Assembly (NCBI RefSeq): GCF_002967715.1
Contig: NZ_PUIA01000016.1
Coordinates: forward strand, 558,001 to 622,000
Length of the DNA: 64,000 nucleotides
Direction of reading: 5' to 3'
DNA from: Blastopirellula marina
GTDB lineage: Bacteria > Planctomycetota > Planctomycetia > Pirellulales > Pirellulaceae
Shown piece by piece: positions 53,515 to 62,855 of this stretch. The notes under the pieces were generated by a model, which was not told the origin of the DNA, ran no database searches, and worked only from the letters and a program-made list of their open reading frames with translations. Numbering within the stretch: the first letter of the stretch is position 1; each line of letters starts with the position of its first letter. A program made the position numbers and the translations under genes.

Positions 53515-54939
53515 CTAACTCCCGCTGCCGGAATGCCGGTTCAGATGCAGTTTCTTCTGAATCTCTTCCTTCAGGTCCTGCACTACCGACTTCTTATCGG
53601 TCTCTTCCAGGATCCGCTTCACGACCGTCTTGGGGCCTTCGTCGCCCCAACTGGCACCGTGCTCGAAGTAATACTTGGCTGCTTTGCCAACGATGTAGCT
53701 ACCATATCCGGCGGCACCACCTTGAGGAACAGCGGTCAGAACGGTGCCCCAGCCGAGAGTGAGTGTTTTCACGACGGAACTCAGTGCGTGCGTTCCTAGT
53801 TCCGCAGTGATGGTCCAGCCGGCTGCTTGAAGAATGCTGGTGGCCAGCTTTTCAATGTTCGACCAGGTCATCTCGATGCCATAGATGTGCGCCAAGGCTC
53901 GGAGCATGGCGATATCGACCGCGCTGCCACCCAGCACGTCGAATACCGGGGCGGGGTTCACAGCCACCGCGGTCGCTTTCACCACGGCGAAACTCCAGAT
54001 CGTTTGGTTCGCGCGGTGCTCGCGGATCTTCACTTTTAACGAAGCGACTCGGTCCGACTTATCGGCGGCATACATCGCCGCGTTCAAGGCCAGCAGTCCT
54101 AGGCCGTCTTCTTCCAGCACTTCCAGCAGACGTAGCTTCAGGTCTTCGACCTTGGGCGGCGGCGTACGCCACTCGCTGCGTTCGGTACCGTCGGCCTGTT
54201 GAATGATATATTCAACTTCCTTCGGCTGAGCCGCCGTCTCGACGATACTCTCCGGCGGAATAATACCGGCCAGACGCTCGTTGAGAATCTCTTCCAGCCG
54301 CTCTCGCTCGCGGGGGGAATACTGATCGATCTTGTTGAGCACGACGATGATTGGCTTGTTGACATTGGCCAAGGACATCAGGGCCGAATACTCGGTCTCG
54401 TTCATGTCCGAGTCGATAACGAACAAGATTACATCGGCCTGACGAGCGGTGTCTTGGGCCATTTCGCCACGATCGGCACCCCCTACTTCATTGATGCCAG
54501 GCGTATCGATCAGCACGACTTCGCTATCTGCGAGACCAGGTATGCGGTAACCGGCACCTTCCCAGGCAACATGCCAGATTTCCTTGGTCCAGCCCCCTTG
54601 GATATCAACCTGGGTAACGGCCTTGCCGACCAAGGCATTGATCAAAGCCGATTTGCCGGTGCTGATTTCGCCAAATACGACGATCTCGACGCGGCCACTG
54701 GTCAGCTTCGTTTCCATATTCTGGAGCTGACTGAGATCTCGCCGCAAAAGTTCTTTTTCCTGATCGCTACAGCCGCGAAATCGGTCGAGCGTATGGCGTA
54801 CCGACTGCAGCGCGTCAACGTAGCGGCGATCGTCAGCCGACATCGGTTCAGGCTGTGCAGTAGTAACGCCTGAATCGACGGGCAAATCGCCGTTTGGCGG
54901 CAGATCAGGGGTTAGGTTGTCGTTACTTTCGTTCGACAT
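53515..54939 (-). CDS. Era-like GTPase with DUF697-type membrane region (B)
   Basis: A 474-residue protein. After a polar N-terminus, a helical segment and G1 GEISTGKS (90-97), G3 DTPG (145-148) and G4 NKID (202-205) form a complete G domain. The C-terminal half has DUF697-like hydrophobic helices (AVVKATAVAVNPAPVFDVLG, MLRALAHIYGIEMTWS, WGTVLTAVPQGGAAGYGS), a layout also found in bacterial YcjX/dynamin-like proteins. ATG 54939 overlaps the upstream GTPase gene by 17 bases, with AGGAAG about 9 bases upstream. The G domains differ enough that the two are old paralogues. A membrane-remodelling role is an inference from architecture. Confidence 0.88.
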   Translation of the reverse strand: MSNESNDNLTPDLPPNGDLPVDSGVTTAQPEPMSADDRRYVDALQSVRHTLDRFRGCSDQEKELLRRDLSQLQNMETKLTSGRVEIVVFGEISTGKSALINALVGKAVTQVDIQGGWTKEIWHVAWEGAGYRIPGLADSEVVLIDTPGINEVGGADRGEMAQDTARQADVILFVIDSDMNETEYSALMSLANVNKPIIVVLNKIDQYSPRERERLEEILNERLAGIIPPESIVETAAQPKEVEYIIQQADGTERSEWRTPPPKVEDLKLRLLEVLEEDGLGLLALNAAMYAADKSDRVASLKVKIREHRANQTIWSFAVVKATAVAVNPAPVFDVLGGSAVDIAMLRALAHIYGIEMTWSNIEKLATSILQAAGWTITAELGTHALSSVVKTLTLGWGTVLTAVPQGGAAGYGSYIVGKAAKYYFEHGASWGDEGPKTVVKRILEETDKKSVVQDLKEEIQKKLHLNRHSGSGS

Positions 54940-56521
54940 AACGTTGTCGGGCTTCCTGAACCAGTTTACGCAGGTATGCGGAATCGGTGACCTTGTCCCA
55001 CTCGCGACGGGCCAGGCCAGCCAGCCCCCCCTCAGGCTCTTGCATTCCGTGTTTGAAGTAGACCATGAAGACGTTGCCAATCCAACGGGTGACCAGGGCC
55101 ATCACAATGCTGTTGAGCAGCATGCCCGATACGGTTCCGATGCCGGGAACCGTTTTGATCATCGAGCCAATCGCTAAGGCCACGAACGGGGCAGCTACTT
55201 GTACGCCGCAATAGCCGATGAATTGTTTGCTCATCTGGCCCAGCAGGCTGACACCCAGGTCCAGGTCGACCGGCTGGCGATAGATCTTGGCCAGGTCCAT
55301 TACCATCTTGGTGGAAATGGCAACTCCGGCTGCCAGTTCGACCATTGGTACCGGCAATGGGTTGGTTAATGCACCAGCTCCGCCTGAGGCCCACATATAT
55401 CGGTTGATCAGCTGATCGGCCTGGCGATCGATCGAGTCTTCCACCTCTTTGCGGGCCTTCTCGACCAGTCCGCGAGACTGCGTCAGTAGATTGGCCAGCA
55501 AAAGGTCGGTGCCGTCCTTCTTGATGACTTGCATCATGCGCCGCGCAAGGGGTTCGATACTCAGCGGGACGTCTACTTCTTCTTCGGTCTCCGTGCCATC
55601 GGGCAGGACGCGAACGCGCTTTCGCTTGGTCGAACGGCTGCGGACCGAAAGGATGTCGTCGGCCTGAACGATATCTTTGGTTTGCTGAGTGATCTGCTGC
55701 AGGAGCTTGGCTTTGTCGGTATCGGTGAACCAGTCTTCCTTGTTCAGGCAGACGAGCACTCGCTTCTCCATCTTGGCGAGCAGTTCCAGCAGTTGGAACT
55801 CGCTATGCCGCAGTGGACCATCGACCACCAGAAGGACAATGTCGGCGTCTTGAGCAGAATGGGTGGCAATTTCCTGATGGATGCTTCCGTCGACTTCCCC
55901 GAGCCCTGGCGTATCGATCAGCTGCACTTTGTTGTTACCGGGCCAGTCGACCTGGTTACGGCGAACGGTCGTGCCCCCCACGATGTCGGTGCTGAATGCA
56001 TCACGTCCGGCCAGCGCATTGAGCAGCGACGACTTCCCGCTGCTGATCGTGCCGAAGGCAATGATCTCGAGGTTGCCCCCAACCAGCTTCTCTTCGATGC
56101 GATCGATCATCGGGTCGACCGTGTCGCGGAAGTCGCCGTCGGCCATCTCGTCGCGCAGGTCCGAGATGCTTTCCAGGTTCTCTTTCAACTCGGCTCGCCG
56201 TTGGTCTGGCGTTAGTTCGTTGGGGTTGCGATTCCGCATTTCGCGGCGTCGGTCTTTTTGAATCTTGGCAATGACTAGAGTCCAGATGCCCCACCCAGCC
56301 AGCCCCAGAAGCAGGGCTGCGCCCGTGCCGACGATGGAGAAGTAGACCCATTTGCCGACGGTGCCCAGGTCGTTCCCTTCGCGAATGATGTCGGCAACCC
56401 AGCCAGGGACGTAGATCATGGCCAGTCCTAGCAGGACGAGCAGCACGATCAGGCCAAGGCCTTGATTTTTCCACGGCTGGGGCATGGGGGATCGACTTAA
56501 TAAATAGCGAAAGAAACTCAT
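54923..56521 (-). CDS. Membrane GTPase with two N-terminal helices (A)
   Basis: A 532-residue GTPase. Two N-terminal helices (LGLIVLLVLLGLAMIYV; VYFSIVGTGAALLLGLAGWG) anchor it, then a coiled linker leads to the G domain: G1 GTISSGKS (157-164), G3 DTPG (203-206) and G4 NKED (260-263). A C-terminal DUF697-like region (LPVPMVELAAGVAISTKMVM; VAAPFVALAIGSMIKTV) follows. It precedes and overlaps GTPase B. Pairs of unlike membrane GTPases encoded together occur among bacterial dynamin-like proteins, where both partners are needed. ATG 56519-56521 is the only good start. Both motifs and anchors are intact. Confidence 0.88.
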   Translation of the reverse strand: MSFFRYLLSRSPMPQPWKNQGLGLIVLLVLLGLAMIYVPGWVADIIREGNDLGTVGKWVYFSIVGTGAALLLGLAGWGIWTLVIAKIQKDRRREMRNRNPNELTPDQRRAELKENLESISDLRDEMADGDFRDTVDPMIDRIEEKLVGGNLEIIAFGTISSGKSSLLNALAGRDAFSTDIVGGTTVRRNQVDWPGNNKVQLIDTPGLGEVDGSIHQEIATHSAQDADIVLLVVDGPLRHSEFQLLELLAKMEKRVLVCLNKEDWFTDTDKAKLLQQITQQTKDIVQADDILSVRSRSTKRKRVRVLPDGTETEEEVDVPLSIEPLARRMMQVIKKDGTDLLLANLLTQSRGLVEKARKEVEDSIDRQADQLINRYMWASGGAGALTNPLPVPMVELAAGVAISTKMVMDLAKIYRQPVDLDLGVSLLGQMSKQFIGYCGVQVAAPFVALAIGSMIKTVPGIGTVSGMLLNSIVMALVTRWIGNVFMVYFKHGMQEPEGGLAGLARREWDKVTDSAYLRKLVQEARQRYVERK

Positions 56522-56633
56522 GGGATAGTTTAGGTTACGCGGCAGAGAGAATCATCGCCAACCGGGGGATCATCCGACAAGCTCGGTTTCGTGCCGATTT
56601 TGCCGGTTGTAGGGAAATTTTACGTTCAAGAAA

Positions 56634-56668
56634 CAGAAAAGCGGACCGAAACACGTCCGGTCCGCTTC
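56634..56668 (-). terminator. Rho-independent terminator
   Basis: GCGGACCG / CGGTCCGC, a perfect 8-bp stem with a 9-base loop, followed on the minus strand by a T-rich tract. It ends the operon whose last gene is 56727-57221. Confidence 0.8.
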
Positions 56669-56726
56669 GCGAAGGTGCTGACCGACGACGACACTTGGCC
56701 ATCGCCGACATGCTAAGGCGAGAAGC

Positions 56727-57221
56727 CTATTCGGCGTTCTTCTTTTTCTTATTCGCACCCGGCTTCTTCTTATTGAGGCCGAGTTTCTCTTTTTGTTCAT
56801 CGGTCAGAACACTGGCCAGCTTTTCACGGATCTTGCCGTTCAACTCGGTGACAGCCTTCTGGGCGGCCTTTTGTTCGTCGGTCAGAGGAGCCTTGGCGCT
56901 GATGTATTCTTGCGCTTCTTTGCCCTTGAGACCTTTTTCTTTGGCTTCCTTCATTGCAGCCATGCGAGCTTCACGATCTTCCTTGGTCAGACCAACGGCT
57001 TTGGTCAGTTCGGCCAGCTTAGGACCGAGTTCCTTCTGGATTGCAGTGACCTTTTCTTTTTGTTCTTCGCTCAAGTCGAGCTTCAGAACTTCAGCGAAGA
57101 TTCCGCGCTGCGGAGCCTTGGCTTGCTTCTTCTTCGGCTTGGCATCGTCTGCGCCCAAAGCGGTACCGACAGACAGGACCGCCACCAGGGCGAACATCAA
57201 CAGGGTGTGACAACGAGACAT
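56727..57221 (-). CDS. Secreted Spy/CpxP-like helical protein
   Basis: A 164-residue exported protein with signal peptide MSRCHTLLMFALVAVLSVGT. The mature part is Lys/Glu-rich and helical, with two LT-x-x-Q-type motifs (LDLSEEQKEKVTAIQKELG and VLTDEQKEKLGL) and a poly-Lys tail. Spy/CpxP-type proteins act as periplasmic chaperones or stress sensors. It lies 71 bases after the DUF1501 gene on the same strand and is followed by a terminator, so it is the last gene of the sigma-factor-led cluster. Assignment is by motif pattern only. Confidence 0.75.
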   Translation of the reverse strand: MSRCHTLLMFALVAVLSVGTALGADDAKPKKKQAKAPQRGIFAEVLKLDLSEEQKEKVTAIQKELGPKLAELTKAVGLTKEDREARMAAMKEAKEKGLKGKEAQEYISAKAPLTDEQKAAQKAVTELNGKIREKLASVLTDEQKEKLGLNKKKPGANKKKKNAE

Positions 57222-57292
57222 ACTACAGGGACTCCGAAATGGTAAGGGGGAAAAGATACGAAGTGTGAAACGCGAAAATGCCTCGGCTCCTC

Positions 57293-58594
57293 TTACGAGA
57301 AGAGTTGGCGGATAACCTGCCCGTCACGCACGATGGTGATCGGTCGGCCGGTAGTCGTGTGGTATTCCTTGGTGTGATCGATGCCGAGGTTATAGAAGAA
57401 CGAGGCAGCCGCATCGTCCGGCTTGATCCCAACACCGTCCTTCGGCAACGTGGCCTTGTCGTCGCTTTCGCCAACGACTTGACCGCCGCGAACACCGCCG
57501 CCAGCCATCAACATGGTCATGCAGCGAGGATAGTGATCGCGACCGCCGCGGCCGTTGATCTTCGGCGTACGACCGAACTCGCCGGTCACAAACACGCCGG
57601 TCGAATCCAACATGCCCTTGCTGTGAAGTCCATTGAAGAGCGCTGCCAGGCCGTTGTCCAGCTTCGGAAGCAGACTATCCTTCAAACGAGCAAAGTTGTC
57701 TTGATGGGTGTCCCATCCACCGTTGGTGATGGTAACGAAACGGACACCACTTTCGATCAGACGAATGGCCAACAAGCAGCTCATGCTGAAGTCGTCTTGC
57801 TCGAAGTTCTTGGCGAACGCCGGGCTTTCCTTCGAGATATCGAACGCGTCGCGAGCTCGCTTGGAGGTGATGATCGCATGGGCCTGGTGGCTGAAACGAT
57901 CCAAACCATCCAGCAGTTGATCGTCCGATTCAAACCCAGCGAAGGTTTGGTCCAGCTCGGCCAGCAGCTTGTGGCGACGTTCAACCGTGTCGATTGTCAG
58001 CCCGCCGGCCAGGCTTATTCCGCGCACCGAATAAGCCTGACCTGCGCGAGGCGTACTGTTGGTCGCCAGCGGAGCGTACTTCACGCCCAGGTAGCCTGCC
58101 GATTGGGCGCTACGAGGAATGGCGACAAATGGAGGAAGGTCTTCCGGCGTTTCCAGTTCCTTGCTCACGATCGAACCGTAAGCGGGGTACTGCAGCGAAG
58201 CAATCGGACGCGTGCCGGTGTTGACGTATTCGGTACCCAGTTGGTGGGCGGCCAGCGTATGCGAGACACCCCGCATGACGACATACTTGTCGGCTTGCTG
58301 GGCCAGCTTGGGTAGGTGTTCGCTCAGTTCAATGCCGGGGACGTTGGTCTTGATCGGCTTGAACTCGCCACGGTATTCGCTTGGTGCTTCCGGCTTAGGA
58401 TCGAACGTGTCGATATGGGTCGGTCCACCGTTCAGATTGATGAAAATACCGGCCTTCGCTTGTCCGCCGCCAGAGACTTCTCCGGCTTCAGCCAAGGAAA
58501 GATAAGAAGCCAAATTCAGACCAATGCCGCCCATGACGCCAACTTTCAGAAAGTCGCGGCGGCGTACTCCGTCACATGTTTGATTGATGGGCAT
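57293..58594 (-). CDS. DUF1501 protein, Tat-exported
   Basis: A 433-residue protein with the twin-arginine motif RRRDFLK at 11-17 and a hydrophobic segment GVMGGIGLNLASYLSLAEAG, so export in folded form is expected. The rest is an alkaline-phosphatase-like fold typical of DUF1501, with FINLNGGPTHIDTFDPKPEA, VTNGGWDTHQDNF and GEFGRTPKINGRGGRDHYP. It is the planctomycete partner of DUF1549/DUF1553 proteins; both usually occur as pairs. Its function is unknown, though a sulfatase- or phosphatase-like activity is sometimes suggested. The upstream partner is at 58722-61475. Confidence 0.93.
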   Translation of the reverse strand: MPINQTCDGVRRRDFLKVGVMGGIGLNLASYLSLAEAGEVSGGGQAKAGIFINLNGGPTHIDTFDPKPEAPSEYRGEFKPIKTNVPGIELSEHLPKLAQQADKYVVMRGVSHTLAAHQLGTEYVNTGTRPIASLQYPAYGSIVSKELETPEDLPPFVAIPRSAQSAGYLGVKYAPLATNSTPRAGQAYSVRGISLAGGLTIDTVERRHKLLAELDQTFAGFESDDQLLDGLDRFSHQAHAIITSKRARDAFDISKESPAFAKNFEQDDFSMSCLLAIRLIESGVRFVTITNGGWDTHQDNFARLKDSLLPKLDNGLAALFNGLHSKGMLDSTGVFVTGEFGRTPKINGRGGRDHYPRCMTMLMAGGGVRGGQVVGESDDKATLPKDGVGIKPDDAAASFFYNLGIDHTKEYHTTTGRPITIVRDGQVIRQLFS

Positions 58595-58721
58595 ACGGGT
58601 GATCCTAGATGTATGAGTTTGAAGTTTTCAGTGGGATGTTAGGGAGCCATGCTGGCGTCTTCGTTGGCATGGCTCAATTTAGTCCCCTCTCCACCGTCTG
58701 CGGGGGAGAGGGAACAAGTCA

Positions 58722-61475
58722 CTAATGATTAACGATGAACTCCTTGGTGTTCAGCAGGGCCCACATCAGGTCGTGCAGACCGTCGACGGGCTCGTCGGCG
58801 CTTCGCAGGTGAGCCAACGAAATGGTCATCTCCTTTTCGCTTGGCTCGCGGCTGAGTGTGCGGAGGTAGGCCTCAGTTACCATTTCAGCCGGAGAATCGA
58901 ATGCAGCTGGGGCGGCCTTTTCCTTCTCTTGCTTGCGCTGGGCCCGTTCCAATTCAGCTCGCAAAACCTCTAAACGCTTCTTGCCGGCTGCCAGCTTCTG
59001 GCGAATCTCTTTCGCCTTTTCTGGGTTGCCATTGGCTGCCATGCGTTCGGCCACGGCTCGACCGTTACCCATTTGCTCGTACAAGCGTTTGATTTGGGCT
59101 TGGATCTTGCCGACTTCGGTCGATTTCTTGTCGATCGGCGGCTTCATTGACTTCTCGACCTGGCCGATCCAACTGTCGCTGCTGGCCATCGAAGCGTGCA
59201 GGCTGAAGTCGTTCTGCAGGAAGACGGTTTGCAGGAGGGTCGCTTCCATGCTGCGATCGCAGTCACAGTTGCTGGCCCGCTCGCTACGTCCGAAGATCTG
59301 CAGCGGATAGGAAGCGTTCCCTTGAATCCGCGTGCCGGGAATCGAAATGGCACGGTCTTCAATGTTGGTCAGGTACGTTCCCATCGAATCGTCCCCCGCA
59401 GTAGCCTGCTGAATGATGTCGTAGGCGACTTCCGCCGGCAGACGACGTGGTACCGAGCGGCTGAAATTACGGGTGTCGAGACGATTGGTTTCGTTCGGGA
59501 CCCACGAGAGCTGATAGGTACGGCTCAGGGCGATTTCGCGATGAACCCACTTCAGGTCGTAGTTGTGCTCGATGAAGCCCTTGGCCAGGTAATCCAGCAG
59601 AGGTTCGTTGCTTGGAGGATTGCCCAGGCTCAAGTCGTCGGTCGGATGAACGATACCCACGCTGAAGTAGGTTGCCCAGATACGATTGACGATGGCGCGA
59701 GCGAAGTAAGGGTTGTCCTTCCCGCGAAGCCATTCCATGACCGGCTGGCGGACGTCTTCGTAATCGCGAAGGTCGATCGCGTCTTCACCCAAAACACGGG
59801 CCTCAGGCGAACGCGAAGGGAGCCCTTTGCGGTTCTTGTTGTTCTTCGCATTGCGGCTGATGTTGCTGACCGGCATCACGACAAGTTCCGGGAAGGGAAC
59901 GGTCTTTCCCTTTTGCAGTTCCTTCGCGAACTCGCGACGCTGCTGATTCCCTTTCAGACTCTTGTCGATATCAAGCTTTTCGAGGATTTCTTCGTACTGA
60001 GCAAAGCCATCCTGGTCGAAGCGTGGCGGCTGAGTAGCGAACCGAGCACCGGTGAAGAAGGTCTTGAACTCGTCGAAGTCATTCTTCGACCAGACATCGA
60101 ACGGGTGTTTATGGCACTGGGCACACTGAATCCGCACGCCCATGAACGCGTAAGCGAAAGCAATGGCCCGTTCTTCTGGTTCGCGGAATTCGCGGCGAGC
60201 CCAGTAGTGCGTCATATAGTCGCGATCGGCGAAAGAGCCTCCGTCGCGGTACATGTCGCTCATCTCTTCACAGAATTCGCGGTAGCTCTCCCCTTCCAGG
60301 CGGCTGCGAGCCAGCACGATTCCGGCGGCGATTTCGTCGTACGGAGTGTTCTTCTCAACACGATCGTAGATCCAGTCGTACCATTCCTGCGCTGGTCCGA
60401 CTCGCATCGGCGACACGTTGACCAGTTGCTGGTCGTTGTTGCCGGTGATGTCGCACAGCAAAGTGGTCATCTTGGCAACGTAGGCCGGAGTATCAAGAAG
60501 CTGGTCGATCTTCTTCTCACGCTTGGCAGGGTCCTTATCGGCCACGAACGCGCGGATCTCACTCGGCGAAGGCAAAGTCCCGGCAATGTCGAGGCTCACT
60601 CGGCGAAGGAACTGTTCGTCCGATGCCAGATCAGAAGGGACGATGCCCATTTTCTTCAGCTTCTGAACGACGAGTTCATCGATCTTGGTTGGCGTTGGAA
60701 CGGCGGGATAGTTCTCGCCGATCAACTTGCTGACCGGGTGCAGAACGGGAATGGCCACGACTGCCTTGTCATAAGCGACGACAACGTGCGTGTCGCCTGC
60801 TTCGCCGCTGGTGACGATGCCGTCGCCGTTGATCGCAGCAACCTGGTCGTCGTTCGTTGTGAAACGGCACAGTGGGGTGACGTCTTCTTTGGTGCCGTCG
60901 GCCCAGTGGGCGATAACACGCAGGGGTTCCGATTGGTCTTGATTGCGGAAGACGATTTCTTCCGGCGTAACTTGCAGCTTCTCAAGGACAGCCACGTGCG
61001 ACGCGTCGAACTTCGCCCCATCCTTGATCCAATTATGCAGAACGCGGTGTTCCCAGCTGTTCAGTTCGTAACGCTTGCCCCCTTCGTGCATGTCTTCATC
61101 GGTTGGCTTGTAGATGAGCATGCTTTCATCAGGCGAGTCGGTGTCGACACGTGGGTCGTCCCCCTCGGTGATCGCGGCATGATCCGCTTTGAAGTCGTAA
61201 CCAAACAGCGAGAGCATGAACCCGCCACGTCCCTGGAACGAACCATGGCAGCTGCGGCCATTGCAGCCCAAGCGGCCCATCAATGGCGAGACGTGCTTCT
61301 GAAAGTCAGGCGTCTCGGCAACGTCTTCAGGCGTGAAACGCTCGATGATCGTGGGCATGACTTTGCCGGAAGGTCGTTCGTCTCCGAGCGACTCCGCGGA
61401 AAGCGGGGCCACGGTCGCCAAGGCAATCGCCGGGGCGAATAACGAGAGACAGAAGCGAGCGAAAGTGGCTTTCAT
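58722..61475 (-). CDS. DUF1549/DUF1553 protein with bacterial Ig-like domain
   Basis: A 917-residue exported protein. A signal peptide (MKATFARFCLSLFAPAIALA) precedes GRLGCNGRSCHGSFQGRGG, with Cys71, Cys76 and His77, a haem-like motif with four intervening residues rather than two. A Big_2-like domain follows (EPLRVIAHWADGTKEDVTP to about 250), then DUF1549 (IDELVVQKLKKMGIVPSDLA on) and DUF1553 (NPYFARAIVNRIWATYF on), ending in a coiled coil rich in Glu/Lys and ELLNTKEFIVNH. ATG 61475 has GAAGGA upstream. Paired with DUF1501; function unknown, probably cell-surface polysaccharide metabolism by family context. Confidence 0.92.
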   Translation of the reverse strand: MKATFARFCLSLFAPAIALATVAPLSAESLGDERPSGKVMPTIIERFTPEDVAETPDFQKHVSPLMGRLGCNGRSCHGSFQGRGGFMLSLFGYDFKADHAAITEGDDPRVDTDSPDESMLIYKPTDEDMHEGGKRYELNSWEHRVLHNWIKDGAKFDASHVAVLEKLQVTPEEIVFRNQDQSEPLRVIAHWADGTKEDVTPLCRFTTNDDQVAAINGDGIVTSGEAGDTHVVVAYDKAVVAIPVLHPVSKLIGENYPAVPTPTKIDELVVQKLKKMGIVPSDLASDEQFLRRVSLDIAGTLPSPSEIRAFVADKDPAKREKKIDQLLDTPAYVAKMTTLLCDITGNNDQQLVNVSPMRVGPAQEWYDWIYDRVEKNTPYDEIAAGIVLARSRLEGESYREFCEEMSDMYRDGGSFADRDYMTHYWARREFREPEERAIAFAYAFMGVRIQCAQCHKHPFDVWSKNDFDEFKTFFTGARFATQPPRFDQDGFAQYEEILEKLDIDKSLKGNQQRREFAKELQKGKTVPFPELVVMPVSNISRNAKNNKNRKGLPSRSPEARVLGEDAIDLRDYEDVRQPVMEWLRGKDNPYFARAIVNRIWATYFSVGIVHPTDDLSLGNPPSNEPLLDYLAKGFIEHNYDLKWVHREIALSRTYQLSWVPNETNRLDTRNFSRSVPRRLPAEVAYDIIQQATAGDDSMGTYLTNIEDRAISIPGTRIQGNASYPLQIFGRSERASNCDCDRSMEATLLQTVFLQNDFSLHASMASSDSWIGQVEKSMKPPIDKKSTEVGKIQAQIKRLYEQMGNGRAVAERMAANGNPEKAKEIRQKLAAGKKRLEVLRAELERAQRKQEKEKAAPAAFDSPAEMVTEAYLRTLSREPSEKEMTISLAHLRSADEPVDGLHDLMWALLNTKEFIVNH

Positions 61476-61564
61476 GGAGTTGCTATCCTTCGCGTGGAGA
61501 TGGGGGGTCATGGTCGGTTGTAAGGTGTATTGGCTTGGTGGTGCGAAAAGCACCTGGTGGTTTA

Positions 61565-62251
61565 CTAAGAACTAGGTTTGGTCTTGGGCGTCAGTTGACG
61601 CATTTGCCGCTCGATCATCTGCGGGCCGTCCCGTTCCAGACGTTCGAGGTTTTGTTCGAGTCGTTGGACTCGTTCGCGAGCGCGTGCCAGCTCTTCTTCG
61701 TTGACGCGGATTTGTGTTTCAAATTTCCGCTGAAGTGCGGCACGAAACTCCTGACGGAGGTCTTCGTTACCGGGATTCAGTTGCAATCGTGCGGCCAGCA
61801 GCGTGGCGCTGCTGTTTGCTTTCCACAAATCGAGTTGCACCTGGTAGAAGTGCGGTGCCCGTTCTTCGAGGAGGCTGAGCCGTTCGCTTACTCGATAAAG
61901 TTCGCGTATGGCTTTGCCATATTCCTTCTGGTCCATACCCCGCAACTGTCGCAGAAGTTTCTCGAGTTCTGGGTGATGTTTCTTGGCGAACGCGAGTGCG
62001 ACTTCCTCGCGGCGTTGACGTTCCACGACCGAAATGCGCTGATCCGCCATGGGGGCCTGGGCGATCTGGCGACGCGTTGCGTCTGGCTTCACGGCCGAAA
62101 CCGGCACGGTGCGATCCTGTGCAACTGCCGCCCCCGACCAGCTCAGCGCGCAAAGCGCTGCCAGGCAAGTAGCAAGGAGAAGGCAGTGAGTTCGCGAGGC
62201 AATATTCATAACGGATCGAAACGGGATCGTGGTCTTCTTGGGAAAGGTCAT
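61565..62251 (-). CDS. Exported coiled-coil protein
   Basis: A 228-residue protein with a signal segment (THCLLLATCLAALCALSWSG) followed by SGAAVAQD and then a long helical region rich in Arg, Glu, Gln and Leu: KKHHPELEKLLRQLRGMDQK, EELARARERVQRLEQNLERL. It is predicted to form a periplasmic coiled coil. Its ATG shares one base with the stop of the anti-sigma gene (TAATG), so it is translated with it; an internal ATG at 62209 gives a more ordinary signal peptide. It lies between anti-sigma and DUF1549/1553 and may deliver a signal across the envelope. Confidence 0.75.
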   Translation of the reverse strand: MTFPKKTTIPFRSVMNIASRTHCLLLATCLAALCALSWSGAAVAQDRTVPVSAVKPDATRRQIAQAPMADQRISVVERQRREEVALAFAKKHHPELEKLLRQLRGMDQKEYGKAIRELYRVSERLSLLEERAPHFYQVQLDLWKANSSATLLAARLQLNPGNEDLRQEFRAALQRKFETQIRVNEEELARARERVQRLEQNLERLERDGPQMIERQMRQLTPKTKPSS

Positions 62252-62835
62252 TACAGAGCCGGTGTCTCGGATTCGGTTTCCTGCTGAGCAGCGAGTGCTT
62301 TGAGCATCCAGCTCGGAGGATTCTCCGGCGTGCTTACCAGCAGTTGCTCGAAGAAGTTGTCTTCCTCTTCAGGCAAGTCGGCCCACGGTTCGGCCAGGAC
62401 GTCGGTGTCATCCTCGATGTTTTCCACCCAGGCAGCCGCTAGTTGAATGCCTTCTCTGTCCACGTTGGCGGCTGCCGGATAGCTGGTTCGGTATGCGTTC
62501 GAGACAAATACAAGGCCACTAAGCACAAAGACAATCAAGCAGGCAGCCAACGACAGCAGCACACGCAGCCGAAACCCGTTTCCAGGAGCCACATTGCCGG
62601 GTGAGGCAACCTCGACAGGCTCCTGGGAAACGGTCTGAGGCACATACGCCTGGTAACTTGCTTGCGTGAGCAGAACGGCTTCGGCCAGCAGTTCGCGGAG
62701 CGATTGGTCGGTGGCCAAGTCCGCTTCGAATCGCTCGGCTTCTTCTCCCGACATTTCATCCAGGAGATACCGCATCGCTTCCAGGAAGCGATCGTCATCG
62801 GCGGGGTGTTCGTTCTGCTGGGTGCTACGAATCAT
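62251..62835 (-). CDS. Membrane anti-sigma factor-like protein
   Basis: A 194-residue protein with an N-terminal cytoplasmic acidic helix bundle (AMRYLLDEMSGEEAERFEAD and onward), then one membrane helix (LRVLLSLAACLIVFVLSGLV) and a periplasmic acidic domain. The N-terminal part resembles the anti-sigma zinc-finger fold without its His/Cys ligands. It is encoded 20 bases after the sigma factor and overlaps the next gene by one base. It probably sequesters the sigma factor at the membrane. No zinc motif is seen, so it is not a ZAS protein. Confidence 0.75.
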   Translation of the reverse strand: MIRSTQQNEHPADDDRFLEAMRYLLDEMSGEEAERFEADLATDQSLRELLAEAVLLTQASYQAYVPQTVSQEPVEVASPGNVAPGNGFRLRVLLSLAACLIVFVLSGLVFVSNAYRTSYPAAANVDREGIQLAAAWVENIEDDTDVLAEPWADLPEEEDNFFEQLLVSTPENPPSWMLKALAAQQETESETPAL

Positions 62836-62855
62836 GTCTGCTTCGTGAGTTAAGG

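Noticed and set aside
59196-61442. 748-codon open frame antisense to the DUF1549/1553 gene
   Set aside because: It lies wholly inside a gene with recognised domains and shows no domain itself; long antisense frames are common at this GC and codon bias.
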